This document shows, piece by piece, positions 19,381-27,428 of a DNA stretch of 64,000 nucleotides. The stretch's first letter is position 1; each line of letters begins with the position of its first letter. Made by a program: the position numbers and the translations under genes. Where the stretch lies: positions 23,215 to 87,214 of the forward strand of contig JAJDBK010000020.1 in NCBI GenBank assembly GCA_029261405.1, in the 5' to 3' direction. Below the pieces are notes generated by a model, which had not been told where the DNA came from, did not search any database, and saw only the letters and a program-made list of their open reading frames with translations. This stretch comes from Nitrospinaceae bacterium (GTDB lineage Bacteria > Nitrospinota_A > UBA7883 > JAJDBK01).

Positions 19381-19560
19381 AATTACGGTAGAATAGGAGC
19401 GAGTCGGGACGGCCTGCCGGGCGTTAGCTTGCAAAAAATCGACGGTCACCTGAAAAGACGCCGTTAGATTCCTCATCGACGCACGATGGCTCAAGCGGGG
19501 AGATTGCTAACGCTGTTTGTCCGGGTAAGTCGGCAAATGCGTAACTGTGTCCCGGCTCAT
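19381..19560 (-). ncRNA. Possible IS110 bridge (guide) RNA leader
   Basis: IS110-family elements carry a structured non-coding RNA next to the transposase gene that pairs with donor and target DNA. Here the leader on the transposase strand can form a nested fold: CGTTAG (19507-19512) pairs with CTAACG (19462-19467). This encloses a hairpin CATCG (19484-19488) / CGATG (19474-19478) and an internal loop. The position and shape fit a bridge RNA, but no homologue was compared and the host transposase is dead. The boundaries are approximate. Confidence 0.3.
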
Positions 19561-19614
19561 TTTCACCTGATCACTATCATACAAGCGTTAATCGCTGTGA
19601 CCGGGCCCAGCCAC

Positions 19615-19672
19615 CCGTAACAGAGTCGGAGGAAGGTGGCGTAGCCATCGCTACCGGAGCGAACGTAAATAA
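19615..19672. repeat. Repeat copy B, related to copy A at 18661-18717
   Basis: This 58-bp sequence is in the same orientation as copy A, with the shared blocks CCGTAACAGA, GGAAGG, GGCGTAGCC, CGCTACC and a GCGAA...AATAA end. Its central hairpin is weaker (GGC / GCC). It lies between the IS110 leader and vsr. Confidence 0.55.
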
Positions 19673-19706
19673 CCGTTCGGTTCCCAGCGTCAGCGAAATT
19701 CGCCGT

Positions 19707-19742
19707 GGCCGCGCCACTGGCCGCGCCACTGGCCCAGTCACT
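19707..19742. repeat. Three 12-bp tandem repeats before vsr
   Basis: Two identical units GGCCGCGCCACT (19707-19718, 19719-19730) are followed by a third with four changes (19731-19742). The array ends at the vsr ribosome-binding site (GGAGGT, 19743-19748), so it lies in the vsr leader or promoter region. Confidence 0.7.
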
Positions 19743-19752
19743 GGAGGTATAG

Positions 19753-20190
19753 TTGGTGCGAGACAGGGCGACAGTAAGTCGAACCATGAAAATGGTGAAG
19801 AGCAGGGATACCTCTCCAGAGTTAACCTTGCGAAAATCGTTGTGGCGTATGGGACTTCGGTACAGACTTGGCGGGTATGGACTTACGGGGAAACCGGATA
19901 TCGTTTTTGTCTCCTCAAAAGTTGCAATTTTCGTTGACGGCGATTATTGGCATGGCAACCAGTGGAGAATTCGAAATAAGAAAAGCCTTAAAGACCAGCT
20001 CAGAAATATTAACAATAGTGAGTATTGGGAGAAAAAAATAACTGGTAACATCGAACGGGACAGGAAAAACAATGAGTTGTTGGAAAAGGGTGGATGGCGG
20101 GTTCTCAGGTTTTGGGAATCGGATATAAAAAAGAGACTCGATTCCGTGGTCGAGGAGGTGGTTAGTATAATTAACCGTCACAAAGAATAA
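19753..20190 (+). CDS. vsr: Very short patch repair (Vsr) endonuclease
   Basis: Vsr nicks DNA next to T:G mismatches left by deamination of 5-methylcytosine, starting short-patch repair. Its 145 residues fit the family. Visible are SRTMKMVKSRDTSPELTLRK, GKPDIVF, and the catalytic-core stretch AIFVDGDYWHG, with the conserved Asp and His. The start is TTG, preceded at 4 nt by a perfect GGAGGT; the residues it adds match the usual Vsr N-terminus. A dcm-type cytosine methylase normally accompanies vsr, but none is in this window. The gene sits beside an IS remnant and repeats, so arrival by transfer is plausible. Confidence 0.9.
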   Translation: MVRDRATVSRTMKMVKSRDTSPELTLRKSLWRMGLRYRLGGYGLTGKPDIVFVSSKVAIFVDGDYWHGNQWRIRNKKSLKDQLRNINNSEYWEKKITGNIERDRKNNELLEKGGWRVLRFWESDIKKRLDSVVEEVVSIINRHKE

Positions 20191-20227
20191 TCGATTTGTG
20201 AATTATGACACATTGAGGTAAGTGTTT

Positions 20228-20722
20228 ATGAAAATAGGGGTTATTTCGGATACCCATGACCGGCTTCCATACATAGATCATGCGATAAGAATATTTAACG
20301 ACCAGGAGGTCGAGGTCGTCCTGCACTGCGGTGATTTCGTCTCACCCTTCGCCCTGGTAAGGTTCAAGAGCCTTGTGGCGCCTTTCTATGCTGTGTTCGG
20401 AAATAACGACGGGGAGAAGGTAGGGATACGTGATATGTTCGATAGAAACGGATGGATAATAAACGAGCGCCCCTGTCTGGTCACCATAAACGGCTTTTCG
20501 ATAGTCATGTTGCATGAGCCTGGACCGCTGTCCGATTATTTAGAGAACGAAGCGCTCGATTTGATAGTTTTTGGGCATACTCACACGCCAAAATTTGAAA
20601 AATACGGGAATACATTGGCGCTGAATCCGGGTGAGGGGTGTGGTTGGGTGAGTGGAAAAGGTACCTGTGCGATAATTGATTTGTCGAATGGGGAGGTTGA
20701 GATGTTTGAGTTATCGGGTTAG
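20228..20722 (+). CDS. YfcE/MJ0936-type metallophosphoesterase
   Basis: The 164-residue protein is a calcineurin-like phosphodiesterase with two metals. Metal ligands are visible in order: ISDTHDRL (D-x-H), LHCGDFV (G-D), VFGNNDGE (G-N-x-D/N), MLHE and GHTHTP. The family hydrolyses phosphodiesters in vitro; physiological substrates are mostly unknown. The ATG is preferred to a GTG 6 nt upstream because the GAGGT site sits at a good distance from it. It may be co-transcribed with vsr, 37 nt upstream. Confidence 0.9.
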   Translation: MKIGVISDTHDRLPYIDHAIRIFNDQEVEVVLHCGDFVSPFALVRFKSLVAPFYAVFGNNDGEKVGIRDMFDRNGWIINERPCLVTINGFSIVMLHEPGPLSDYLENEALDLIVFGHTHTPKFEKYGNTLALNPGEGCGWVSGKGTCAIIDLSNGEVEMFELSG

Positions 20723-20924
20723 TTTGCATGTTGGTGGTATAGTCAGTGTTTTTGCGCCGAAAATAATTACGGTAGAAGTAATATATAAGTAGCAGTAATA
20801 GACTGTAATTAATGGAAATATACATAAAACTAATCGATATTATTTAAAATAGTTTAACATGAAATATAAATAATGCTTAATATGATATAATGTAGGTAAA
20901 TTGGCAGTTACTTTAAACTAATTG

Positions 20925-20953
20925 TTGACAAATATACCTAATTGATGCTAAAT
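20925..20953 (+). promoter_or_regulatory. Candidate sigma-70 promoter for the XRE-pilMNOPQ operon
   Basis: TTGACA (20925-20930), a 17-nt spacer, and CTAAAT (20948-20953) form a good sigma-70 promoter. It lies in the 289-bp AT-rich gap (20723-21011) between the phosphoesterase and the XRE gene. Transcription would start near 20960, about 50 nt before the GTG. I saw nothing else definite in the gap. Confidence 0.5.
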
Positions 20954-21011
20954 TGCTCCTTAATTTTAGGCTAATACGGCGTTTAAGTCGTGCTTATGAG
21001 GGTTTGGGTTT

Positions 21012-21239
21012 GTGCCGGGGACTAAGGATAGCAATATACGACGCCTCAACAATGTTCGCTCAATACGTGAGTCCAAGATGATGAGCAAGGCTGAGTTGGC
21101 GCGAAAAACAGGTCTTTCGGTTCAGACCATTGACCGGGTTGAAAAGGGGCACTTTTGCAGACTCGATACCAAGCGAAAAATTCTTCTGGCTCTCGGACTT
21201 GATCTGGATGACCGGGAGGGTGTCTTTTTTGATGTGTGA
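21012..21239 (+). CDS. Small XRE-family helix-turn-helix regulator
   Basis: The 75-residue protein is almost entirely one HTH_3 domain: MMSKAELARKTGLSVQTIDRVEKG holds the two helices of the DNA-reading motif. No ligand or oligomerisation domain is present. It starts at GTG with GAGGG about 8 nt upstream. It is the first gene of the pilus operon, 34 nt before pilM, so it may control pilus assembly genes, or its own promoter, in response to something else. This is inference from position only. Confidence 0.85.
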   Translation: MPGTKDSNIRRLNNVRSIRESKMMSKAELARKTGLSVQTIDRVEKGHFCRLDTKRKILLALGLDLDDREGVFFDV

Positions 21240-21273
21240 ACGCATTATGAAAAAACTGGTGAGGTGACTGACA

Positions 21274-22368
21274 GTGTTTTCACTGGCGAACAAGCCGTTT
21301 CTGGGAATTGATATCGGGTCTTACTCCGTGAAGCTTGCGCTTCTGAAGATCGGAAGCCGGGGAAGTGTTGAGTTACTGAACTTTGGTATGATTTCCCTCC
21401 CGCCTGACACCATTGTGGATGGTGAAGTGGAGAACCCCGCCGCGATTTCAGCGGCCATAAAGAACTTGCTGAAATCAGAGAAGATACCGAATAACGTCAA
21501 GTATTGCGCTTTTTGCGTCTCCGGGCAGTCGGTAATAATCAAGAAAATCACAGTTCCCCTTATGAGTAGCGAGGATCTTTCCGAGTCTATCCAGCAGGAA
21601 GCGGAGCAATATATTCCTTTCGATATCGACGAAGTGAACGTTGACTTCCAGATCGTCAAGGCGGAGGGTGAGATACCGCAGAAGGGACAGAAACCTGTCG
21701 ATAGTGATGACAGGCAGATGGAAGTGCTCCTTGTCGCCGCAAAGAAAGACGTGGTTTTCGAGCAGGCGGAGATTATAAGAAACGCCGGGCTAAAACCGGC
21801 TGTTGTCGATCTTGACGTTCTCTCTCTGGAGAACGGGTTTGAAGTGGCCTACGGAGTGGCGGAGGACGATACCGTCGCTCTGGTGAATATCGGCGGCACT
21901 TTTACCAACGTAAATATAGTCGAAAACGGCGTTACGGCCTATACCAGGGATATCCCTGTTGGTGGCGCGAATATTACCGAAACAATACAGAAAAATATGG
22001 GTGTCGGTTTTCGTGACGCTGAAATGATGAAACTCGGACATGTAGAGGACGAGGCTTCCCGTGAAGATCTTATTCCTCATATCAAGAGCGGCGCGCTTGA
22101 GATAACAGAAGAGTTGAAGAAAACGTTCGACATGTTTTCGCGCACATCCGACAGTCGGGTTCGTCGCATATATATTTGCGGAGGGTCATCCTCGCTGGAG
22201 GGGATCGACTACATCATCGGCTCAGAATTGGGTTTGACTTGCGAGATTCTCAATCCGTTCAGGAATATGAAACTTGGGAAGAATTTTGACCCAGAGTATC
22301 TTGAAAAGATTGCTCCGATGGCCGTTGCCGCCGTTGGGCTGGCTATCAGAAGGTTCGAAGACAAATGA
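21274..22368 (+). CDS. pilM: Type IV pilus assembly protein PilM
   Basis: PilM is an actin-like cytoplasmic ATP-binding protein that forms a ring under the inner membrane and binds the N-terminus of PilN. Its 364 residues are the usual length. Visible are the first phosphate loop FLGIDIGSYSVKLALLK, the second NIGGTFTNVNIVENG, and the adenosine-loop-like ICGGSSSLEGID. It starts at GTG with GAGGTGA upstream. Its stop codon overlaps the ATG of pilN (ATGA), as in other pilMNOPQ operons. Confidence 0.95.
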   Translation: MFSLANKPFLGIDIGSYSVKLALLKIGSRGSVELLNFGMISLPPDTIVDGEVENPAAISAAIKNLLKSEKIPNNVKYCAFCVSGQSVIIKKITVPLMSSEDLSESIQQEAEQYIPFDIDEVNVDFQIVKAEGEIPQKGQKPVDSDDRQMEVLLVAAKKDVVFEQAEIIRNAGLKPAVVDLDVLSLENGFEVAYGVAEDDTVALVNIGGTFTNVNIVENGVTAYTRDIPVGGANITETIQKNMGVGFRDAEMMKLGHVEDEASREDLIPHIKSGALEITEELKKTFDMFSRTSDSRVRRIYICGGSSSLEGIDYIIGSELGLTCEILNPFRNMKLGKNFDPEYLEKIAPMAVAAVGLAIRRFEDK

Positions 22369-23012
22369 TCAAAATAAACCTTCTTGCGGACCGTCACTTC
22401 AAGGACAGGCTCGATATTCAACGTGAAATCGTGCTGGGTGTGGTTGTGCTGTTAGTGGCGCTCGGTTTCAGCTTCATGTACTACCAGGCGCAGACCGTCA
22501 GGATCGCCGATACGAAGAAAAAGATCGTGCAGGCCGACAAGGAGCTTGCCAAGCAAAAAGGTATTCGCGAAAAGATAAAACTTATGGAGGCCAAGCAGGC
22601 CAAGCTTGAGTCTGTTTTGGACGCCATAAAGTTTCTCGGGGCCATCAAGCAGGGTCCTACCATGTATTTCGATACGATGAACGTTATTCTCCCTCCTGAA
22701 ATTTGGTTGACGTCGGTAGATGATAGTGGTGGAAGGATGACTATCAAAGGGTATTCTTTCTCCCAGACGGCGGTGGCCAAGCTGATGCACGCGCTAAAGG
22801 GGACCGGTCGATTCTTTGACATTGAGTTAAAAGAGATAACCAAAACAAAAGTCGCCAAAGAGACTATCAAGCAATTTACTGTAGCCTGTGTAAGCGCCCT
22901 CGGACGGCAGATCGCCAAGAGGAAGGCCGAGGCGGAAGCCGCCAAGAAGGCGAAGGAAGAGAAGAACAGGAAACGGAAGGGCGGCGCCAGGAAAAAGAAG
23001 ACTGGTCATTAA
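22365..23012 (+). CDS. pilN: Type IV pilus assembly protein PilN
   Basis: PilN is an inner-membrane protein that pairs with PilO and links PilM to the periplasmic part of the pilus machine. Its 215 residues start with the conserved MIKINLLADR, the segment that docks into PilM. A single membrane helix (about 23-42), a coiled coil and a ferredoxin-like periplasmic domain follow. The last 30 residues are an unusual basic tail rich in Lys and Arg. Its start overlaps pilM by 4 nt. Confidence 0.92.
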   Translation: MIKINLLADRHFKDRLDIQREIVLGVVVLLVALGFSFMYYQAQTVRIADTKKKIVQADKELAKQKGIREKIKLMEAKQAKLESVLDAIKFLGAIKQGPTMYFDTMNVILPPEIWLTSVDDSGGRMTIKGYSFSQTAVAKLMHALKGTGRFFDIELKEITKTKVAKETIKQFTVACVSALGRQIAKRKAEAEAAKKAKEEKNRKRKGGARKKKTGH

Positions 23013-23056
23013 TAATATGAATTCAAACGGAATGAGAAGAGGAGCGTAAGACAGGC

Positions 23057-23695
23057 GTGGATCTAGACAAGCTGTTTGAAAAACTGCCCTACGACTCGCT
23101 GTATCCCGTTCCAGCATGGCAACGGATGGGGGCGTTGGTAGGCGTTTCTGTTCTTATCATCGCTCTTGTCTACTACTTCGTGTTAAGCGGGCAGGTGAAT
23201 GAGCTTTCCGGGTTGGAAGGAAGTCTTGCCAAGAAGCAGAACGAGGTTAACGCCAATCGCGACCTGAATGCAAACAAGACCAAATTTGAAGACAAGATCG
23301 CGGAGCTTGAAGGAAAACTGGAAGTCTCGAAAAAATACCTTCCCCAGGAGAAGGAAATTCCGCTTCTTCTTGAAAAAATCACAGAATTTGGAACTCAATC
23401 AGGACTCGAATTTCTGGTTTTCAAGCCTAGTGGTGAGGTGGAAAGGGAATTTTACTCCGAGGTTTCGATAAAAATCGAGGTTAACGGTACCTTTCACAAT
23501 GTCCTTAGATTCTTTGATCGAATCGCAAATATGGACCGTATAGTCACCGTGAGCAATATCAGCATGCAAAAAGGGAAGAAAGATAGTGGGGCATCCATAA
23601 AGACATCCCTTAGCGCCGTAACCTACCGCTATATAGAGCCGAAAGAAGATCCGGCCAAAGGTGGGAAACCTGGCGCGAAGAAGGGGACGAAATAA
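23057..23695 (+). CDS. pilO: Type IV pilus assembly protein PilO
   Basis: PilO forms a heterodimer with PilN in the inner membrane. Its 212 residues show one membrane helix (about 24-42), a coiled coil (45-100) with the typical QKEIPLLLEKI-like segment (PQEKEIPLLLEKITEFG), and a ferredoxin-like domain. It ends in a Lys/Gly-rich tail like that of PilN. GTG is the start. The order pilM-N-O-P-Q confirms identity. Confidence 0.92.
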   Translation: MDLDKLFEKLPYDSLYPVPAWQRMGALVGVSVLIIALVYYFVLSGQVNELSGLEGSLAKKQNEVNANRDLNANKTKFEDKIAELEGKLEVSKKYLPQEKEIPLLLEKITEFGTQSGLEFLVFKPSGEVEREFYSEVSIKIEVNGTFHNVLRFFDRIANMDRIVTVSNISMQKGKKDSGASIKTSLSAVTYRYIEPKEDPAKGGKPGAKKGTK

Positions 23696-23755
23696 TGAAT
23701 ATCGTTTTATTGGTTTTGCCGGTATCAAGTATGAAGCTCGGTTCGGGTGTATAGC

Positions 23756-24670
23756 ATGAAAGATAAAGCGCCGATAATAATACTTCTTTTGCTGGGCTTG
23801 GCCTATCTTGGTTACGAGCAGTTTCTCAAGGGTGGTGGAGACTCAGAAGAGACACAGGTCCGTGCGTCGTTTCAGTCAATGGCAAAAGCTATTGCGACAA
23901 ACAACCACAAGCAGTCTGAAACTATGGTAGCCCCGTCATTTGTGGATGACGATATCAGCAAAAAAGAATTTCTCAAAATACTGAATTACAAAAGAACCAT
24001 ATATAACGTAAGCGACGTCAAAATCAAAGCCAGTGGCAAGTTCGCGTCCATTAGCTACAAACGGACTGAAGCAAGAGAAGGCGGAGAGCCGTTCATAACG
24101 AATGTGAAGGCGGAGCGTTGGGAAAAGATGAAAGGCCCGGTCGGCTGGAAATTGCAAAGACTGGGAACAGGCGATAGGTGGAGCGCCGGGAGCTCTGGCA
24201 TGGCTGATAAAGATGTAGACGTAAAGCCGGTTGACGAAGACGAGTTGCAGAGTTTGTCTGAAGCGCGCCAGGAGGTCATTGCCAGCTATATGTCCTCCGG
24301 CGAAAGATACACATCCCGCAACAAGAGGGATCCGTTCTGGTCTTTGATGGCCGGGTCGTCTGAGGAAGGCGAAGAGGCTGAAATCTGCGAACAGGACAGA
24401 CCAAGAGAACAGTTGGAGAAGTATGACCTCCTGTCTCTCAGGTTGGCTGGAGTTATTTCAAAGGATGAAGAGCTTGTCGCCCTGATAGAGTCCCCTGGTG
24501 GTAGCGGACATACAGTAAGAATGAGTGATTATCTTGGACATAACTGCGGTAAGGTTGTAGGTATAAGGTCCGATAAAATCGTAGTTAGTGAGAAAATACA
24601 GAATCTTAAAGAAAAAGGTGTGTTCCATACTGTGGAGACATCGCTTAGATTAAGACCAAAGGAGGAGTGA
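23756..24670 (+). CDS. pilP: PilP with an extra NTF2-like domain
   Basis: PilP links the PilNO pair to the secretin PilQ. The C-terminal part (about 185-300 of 304 residues) is a PilP domain: RDPFW, then LEKYDLLSLRLAGVIS and the small beta fold ending near LRLRPKEE. In front there is a membrane anchor (about 6-22) in place of the usual lipoprotein signal. An additional domain at about 33-140 (SFQSMAKAIATNN... WEKMKGPVGWKL) looks NTF2/SnoaL-like. Common PilP proteins have about 175 residues, so this is much longer. The start at ATG 23756 is preferred over a GTG 9 nt earlier. Confidence 0.85.
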   Translation: MKDKAPIIILLLLGLAYLGYEQFLKGGGDSEETQVRASFQSMAKAIATNNHKQSETMVAPSFVDDDISKKEFLKILNYKRTIYNVSDVKIKASGKFASISYKRTEAREGGEPFITNVKAERWEKMKGPVGWKLQRLGTGDRWSAGSSGMADKDVDVKPVDEDELQSLSEARQEVIASYMSSGERYTSRNKRDPFWSLMAGSSEEGEEAEICEQDRPREQLEKYDLLSLRLAGVISKDEELVALIESPGGSGHTVRMSDYLGHNCGKVVGIRSDKIVVSEKIQNLKEKGVFHTVETSLRLRPKEE

Positions 24671-24673
24671 TCC

Positions 24674-26932
24674 GTGAAAAGGCTGAACTTTAGATCGAAC
24701 GCGCTTGCAATTTGTCTGTCGTTCGTTCTGGTTGCGTGCGCCAGCTCCATAACCGCGCAAAAGCCGGAGGAGACAACCACGACTGATCAGCAAGTAGCGA
24801 CCGCTCTGGTGACAGACCTGTCGACTGCTTCGGAGGATGGCGGGGTAACTATAACTGTTGAGGCGGATGCGGCTATACCATACACTGTTTTTCAACTGAA
24901 AGACCCGATGCGCCTTATTGTCGATATGTCGGGTGTCGATCTCTCAGGATATCAGACGCTGATACCGGTTAATGTCGACCCTGTCGATGTGGTTCGTCCA
25001 TATTTCTTCCCGGAATCGTCCGATTCCCGGCTGGAAATCGACTTGAAATATGAAACCGCTTATCGCGTGGATGACTCTGATCCCAAGAGGTTGCTGATTT
25101 ATGTAGGTGGCGCTACCCCGCCGAGTGACTCAGCCACAGAAAGTGATGCGATGGACAATAGTTCGATTGCAAATAACGATGAAGATTCCGCTGTGTATCC
25201 TGAAGCGAGTAATGAGGAGCCGATGGTTGTTGACGCCGGTGATTCAGGTGATGTGCGAACGGAAGAGGCGGTGGCCGAAATTGAGCCTATGACTATCACT
25301 GATCTTTTGGACGGTCAGACCAGCGTAAGGGACATTATCTTTGAAAGTGTGGATGGTCTTGACAAGGTTACTGTCGCCATGTCCCTGCCGGATCCTGAAT
25401 TCCGACTGATCGCTCGTAAGGAAATGAACAGGCTTACCATTGATCTGCCCGGAGCTACGATAAAGCAGGCTGATGAACGTATATTAAAAGTCGATAACGA
25501 TCAATCGAAGATCAGAAATATCGCCGCTTTCCAATTTCGGGGTGGAAATGATCCACTGGTAAAGATTGTGGTCAATCTTTCTGAGTCCTCTCTTTATAAT
25601 ATATTCGTCGAAGACAACAAGGTTTATCTTGAGATTGGCGACGAAACGGTACTCGCCATGGCAAGTCAGGCTACAGAAGAAGACGAACTTGTTGGACCTG
25701 AAGAGGCTCAGTACACAGGTACAAAAATCAACCTGAACTTCCAGAAGGCCGACATACATAACATACTGAGAATTCTTGCCGATGTCGCCGGATATAACGT
25801 TATCACTTCAGATAACGTCAAAGGTAAGGTCACCATGAAACTGAACGATGTTCCATGGGATCAGGCGCTGGAGGTAATACTCAAGAATAACGGCCTTGAT
25901 ATGATCAAGGAGGGGAACATTATTCGTGTGGCCACCGTTGAGGAGGTGAAAGACGAGAATGAAGCCAAAAAAACTAAAATGGACGCTGAAAAAATTCTGG
26001 CGCCTCTTTTTACCCGTATCTTCGAGATCAATTACGAAACTGCGCTTAACATGAAAGCCAACCTGGCTTCGATAAAGAGTGAGAGAGGTCAGCTGGAGAT
26101 AAATGAACGGACAAACTCGCTCATCGCTCAGGACACAAAAGAAAAGCTGATTGAAATGGCGAGCCTGATTGAAAGTCTTGACAAGAAAGAGCAACAGGTG
26201 CTGATCGAATCGAGAATTGTGGAGATCACCCATAATAAAGCCAGAGAGTTGGGTATTCAGTGGGGTGGATATTATGAAGGTGTCACTGGTTATAACTATC
26301 CGAATACTGTCGGGATAACCGGTACTAACGGTTCGACTGCGATTCAGTCTGGAACCGGCGGAAACCTGGTCAATGTTCCCATAACCGATCCAACGGGCGC
26401 AATCGGATTAACGCTGGGACATATAAACGGAACGGCGTTGCTTGACGCGCAGCTTATGGCCATGGAAGAAACGGGTGAGGGCAGATTGGTATCGATGCCC
26501 CGGATAACGACCATGAACAATAAAGAGGCTCAAATGGAGTCGGGAGAAGAGGTTCCTTATCAGACCATCTCCTCCGAAGGAACAAAGACGGAGTTCAAGG
26601 ACGCCAAGCTCAAGCTCAAGGTGACACCGCACATTACTCCTGACGATAATGTTAGAATGGAAATCGAGGTAAACAAGGACACTGCTGATTTTACCCAGGA
26701 TACAGGCGCCGGTCCGCCTATCAGAACAAAACAGGCGAAAACCGAAGTTTTGGTCGGGGATGGCGAAACTACTGTAATCGGGGGCCTGTTTCAGAACAGT
26801 GACGAAATTCAGCACCGGAAAGTGCCTGGTTTTGCCGACATTCCTTTCATGGGCTGGCTGTTCAAGTCCAAATCAACCAAGCGTGGCAGTGAAGAGCTTC
26901 TTATCTTCATCACTCCAAAGATTGTAGATTAA
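24674..26932 (+). CDS. pilQ: Type IV pilus secretin PilQ
   Basis: PilQ is the outer-membrane channel through which the pilus emerges. Its 752 residues contain two AMIN domains (about 45-145 and 205-320) that bind peptidoglycan, a secretin N/STN domain (about 345-410: KINLNFQKADIHNILRILAD), a second N domain, and the secretin core (about 520-752) ending ELLIFITPKIVD. The N-terminus has a lipobox-like LVAC at residue 22, so it may be lipidated rather than having a simple signal peptide. It starts at GTG with GGAGGAG 6 nt upstream; pilP ends 3 nt before. Confidence 0.96.
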   Translation: MKRLNFRSNALAICLSFVLVACASSITAQKPEETTTTDQQVATALVTDLSTASEDGGVTITVEADAAIPYTVFQLKDPMRLIVDMSGVDLSGYQTLIPVNVDPVDVVRPYFFPESSDSRLEIDLKYETAYRVDDSDPKRLLIYVGGATPPSDSATESDAMDNSSIANNDEDSAVYPEASNEEPMVVDAGDSGDVRTEEAVAEIEPMTITDLLDGQTSVRDIIFESVDGLDKVTVAMSLPDPEFRLIARKEMNRLTIDLPGATIKQADERILKVDNDQSKIRNIAAFQFRGGNDPLVKIVVNLSESSLYNIFVEDNKVYLEIGDETVLAMASQATEEDELVGPEEAQYTGTKINLNFQKADIHNILRILADVAGYNVITSDNVKGKVTMKLNDVPWDQALEVILKNNGLDMIKEGNIIRVATVEEVKDENEAKKTKMDAEKILAPLFTRIFEINYETALNMKANLASIKSERGQLEINERTNSLIAQDTKEKLIEMASLIESLDKKEQQVLIESRIVEITHNKARELGIQWGGYYEGVTGYNYPNTVGITGTNGSTAIQSGTGGNLVNVPITDPTGAIGLTLGHINGTALLDAQLMAMEETGEGRLVSMPRITTMNNKEAQMESGEEVPYQTISSEGTKTEFKDAKLKLKVTPHITPDDNVRMEIEVNKDTADFTQDTGAGPPIRTKQAKTEVLVGDGETTVIGGLFQNSDEIQHRKVPGFADIPFMGWLFKSKSTKRGSEELLIFITPKIVD

Positions 26933-26950
26933 AGGCGAGGATACAAGGTA

Positions 26951-27406
26951 ATGAGTGCGAAAATGACCTGGCATAAAATTGTAATTCTGAGCGCCTTGAT
27001 CGCCGCTCCACTGTTCCTGGCGAACTGCGGATCGGACGGATCTGAGCATGTTGCGACACAGACGGTTGGACCTACAGGGCCAACTTCTCCCAGTGGATAC
27101 TACTTCGAGGTCACAGCCTCGCCACACACTATTCCTGTTGGTGGTGGTGTGGTGCTTAGCGTTCGTGTATGGGACGAAAACGGCAACGCCGCCGGAGACG
27201 CCTGGGGCGCCTGGTCGATAACAGGTGTGCTCTCTTTCGATGGCGCCTCTGGTCTGTTTATTACCGATACCAACGGTTACAGTTATTTCGCCTACGAGTT
27301 CAAGGATTGGAGCGTAACCGGAACCACTTACATTACTGTAATAATCGAAGACGCTGTGCTTCAAGTACCCGTAACGATAATAGGCCCCGACCAAGCGGCG
27401 GTCTGA
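26951..27406 (+). CDS. Small lipoprotein with an Ig-like domain
   Basis: The 151-residue protein has a signal peptide ending in the lipobox FLANC (Cys near residue 27), then a Gly/Pro/Ser linker and one beta-rich domain. In that domain HTIPVGGGVVLSVRVWDENGN resembles bacterial Ig-like (Big_1) folds. It follows pilQ by 18 nt, so it is in the pilus operon and could sit in the outer membrane near the secretin. Its exact role is unknown. Confidence 0.7.
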   Translation: MSAKMTWHKIVILSALIAAPLFLANCGSDGSEHVATQTVGPTGPTSPSGYYFEVTASPHTIPVGGGVVLSVRVWDENGNAAGDAWGAWSITGVLSFDGASGLFITDTNGYSYFAYEFKDWSVTGTTYITVIIEDAVLQVPVTIIGPDQAAV

Positions 27407-27428
27407 TAAGGGATAAGAACAGAGCTGG

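Larger units (their letters stand above)
18749..19560 (-). mobile_element. IS110-family insertion sequence remnant
   Basis: The region spans a broken IS110-type transposase (18749-19366) and a non-coding leader before it on the same strand (about 19367-19560). IS110 elements lack clear terminal inverted repeats, so both ends are estimates. The transposase cannot be functional because it is interrupted and lacks its central part. Confidence 0.6.

Noticed and set aside
19563..19787. Minus-strand open frame with SGAASGAATA repeats before vsr
   Set aside because: The repetitive residues come from the 12-bp tandem repeat, it overlaps the vsr start, and no family features were seen. I considered a variable target of a diversity-generating retroelement, but there is no reverse transcriptase or template repeat.
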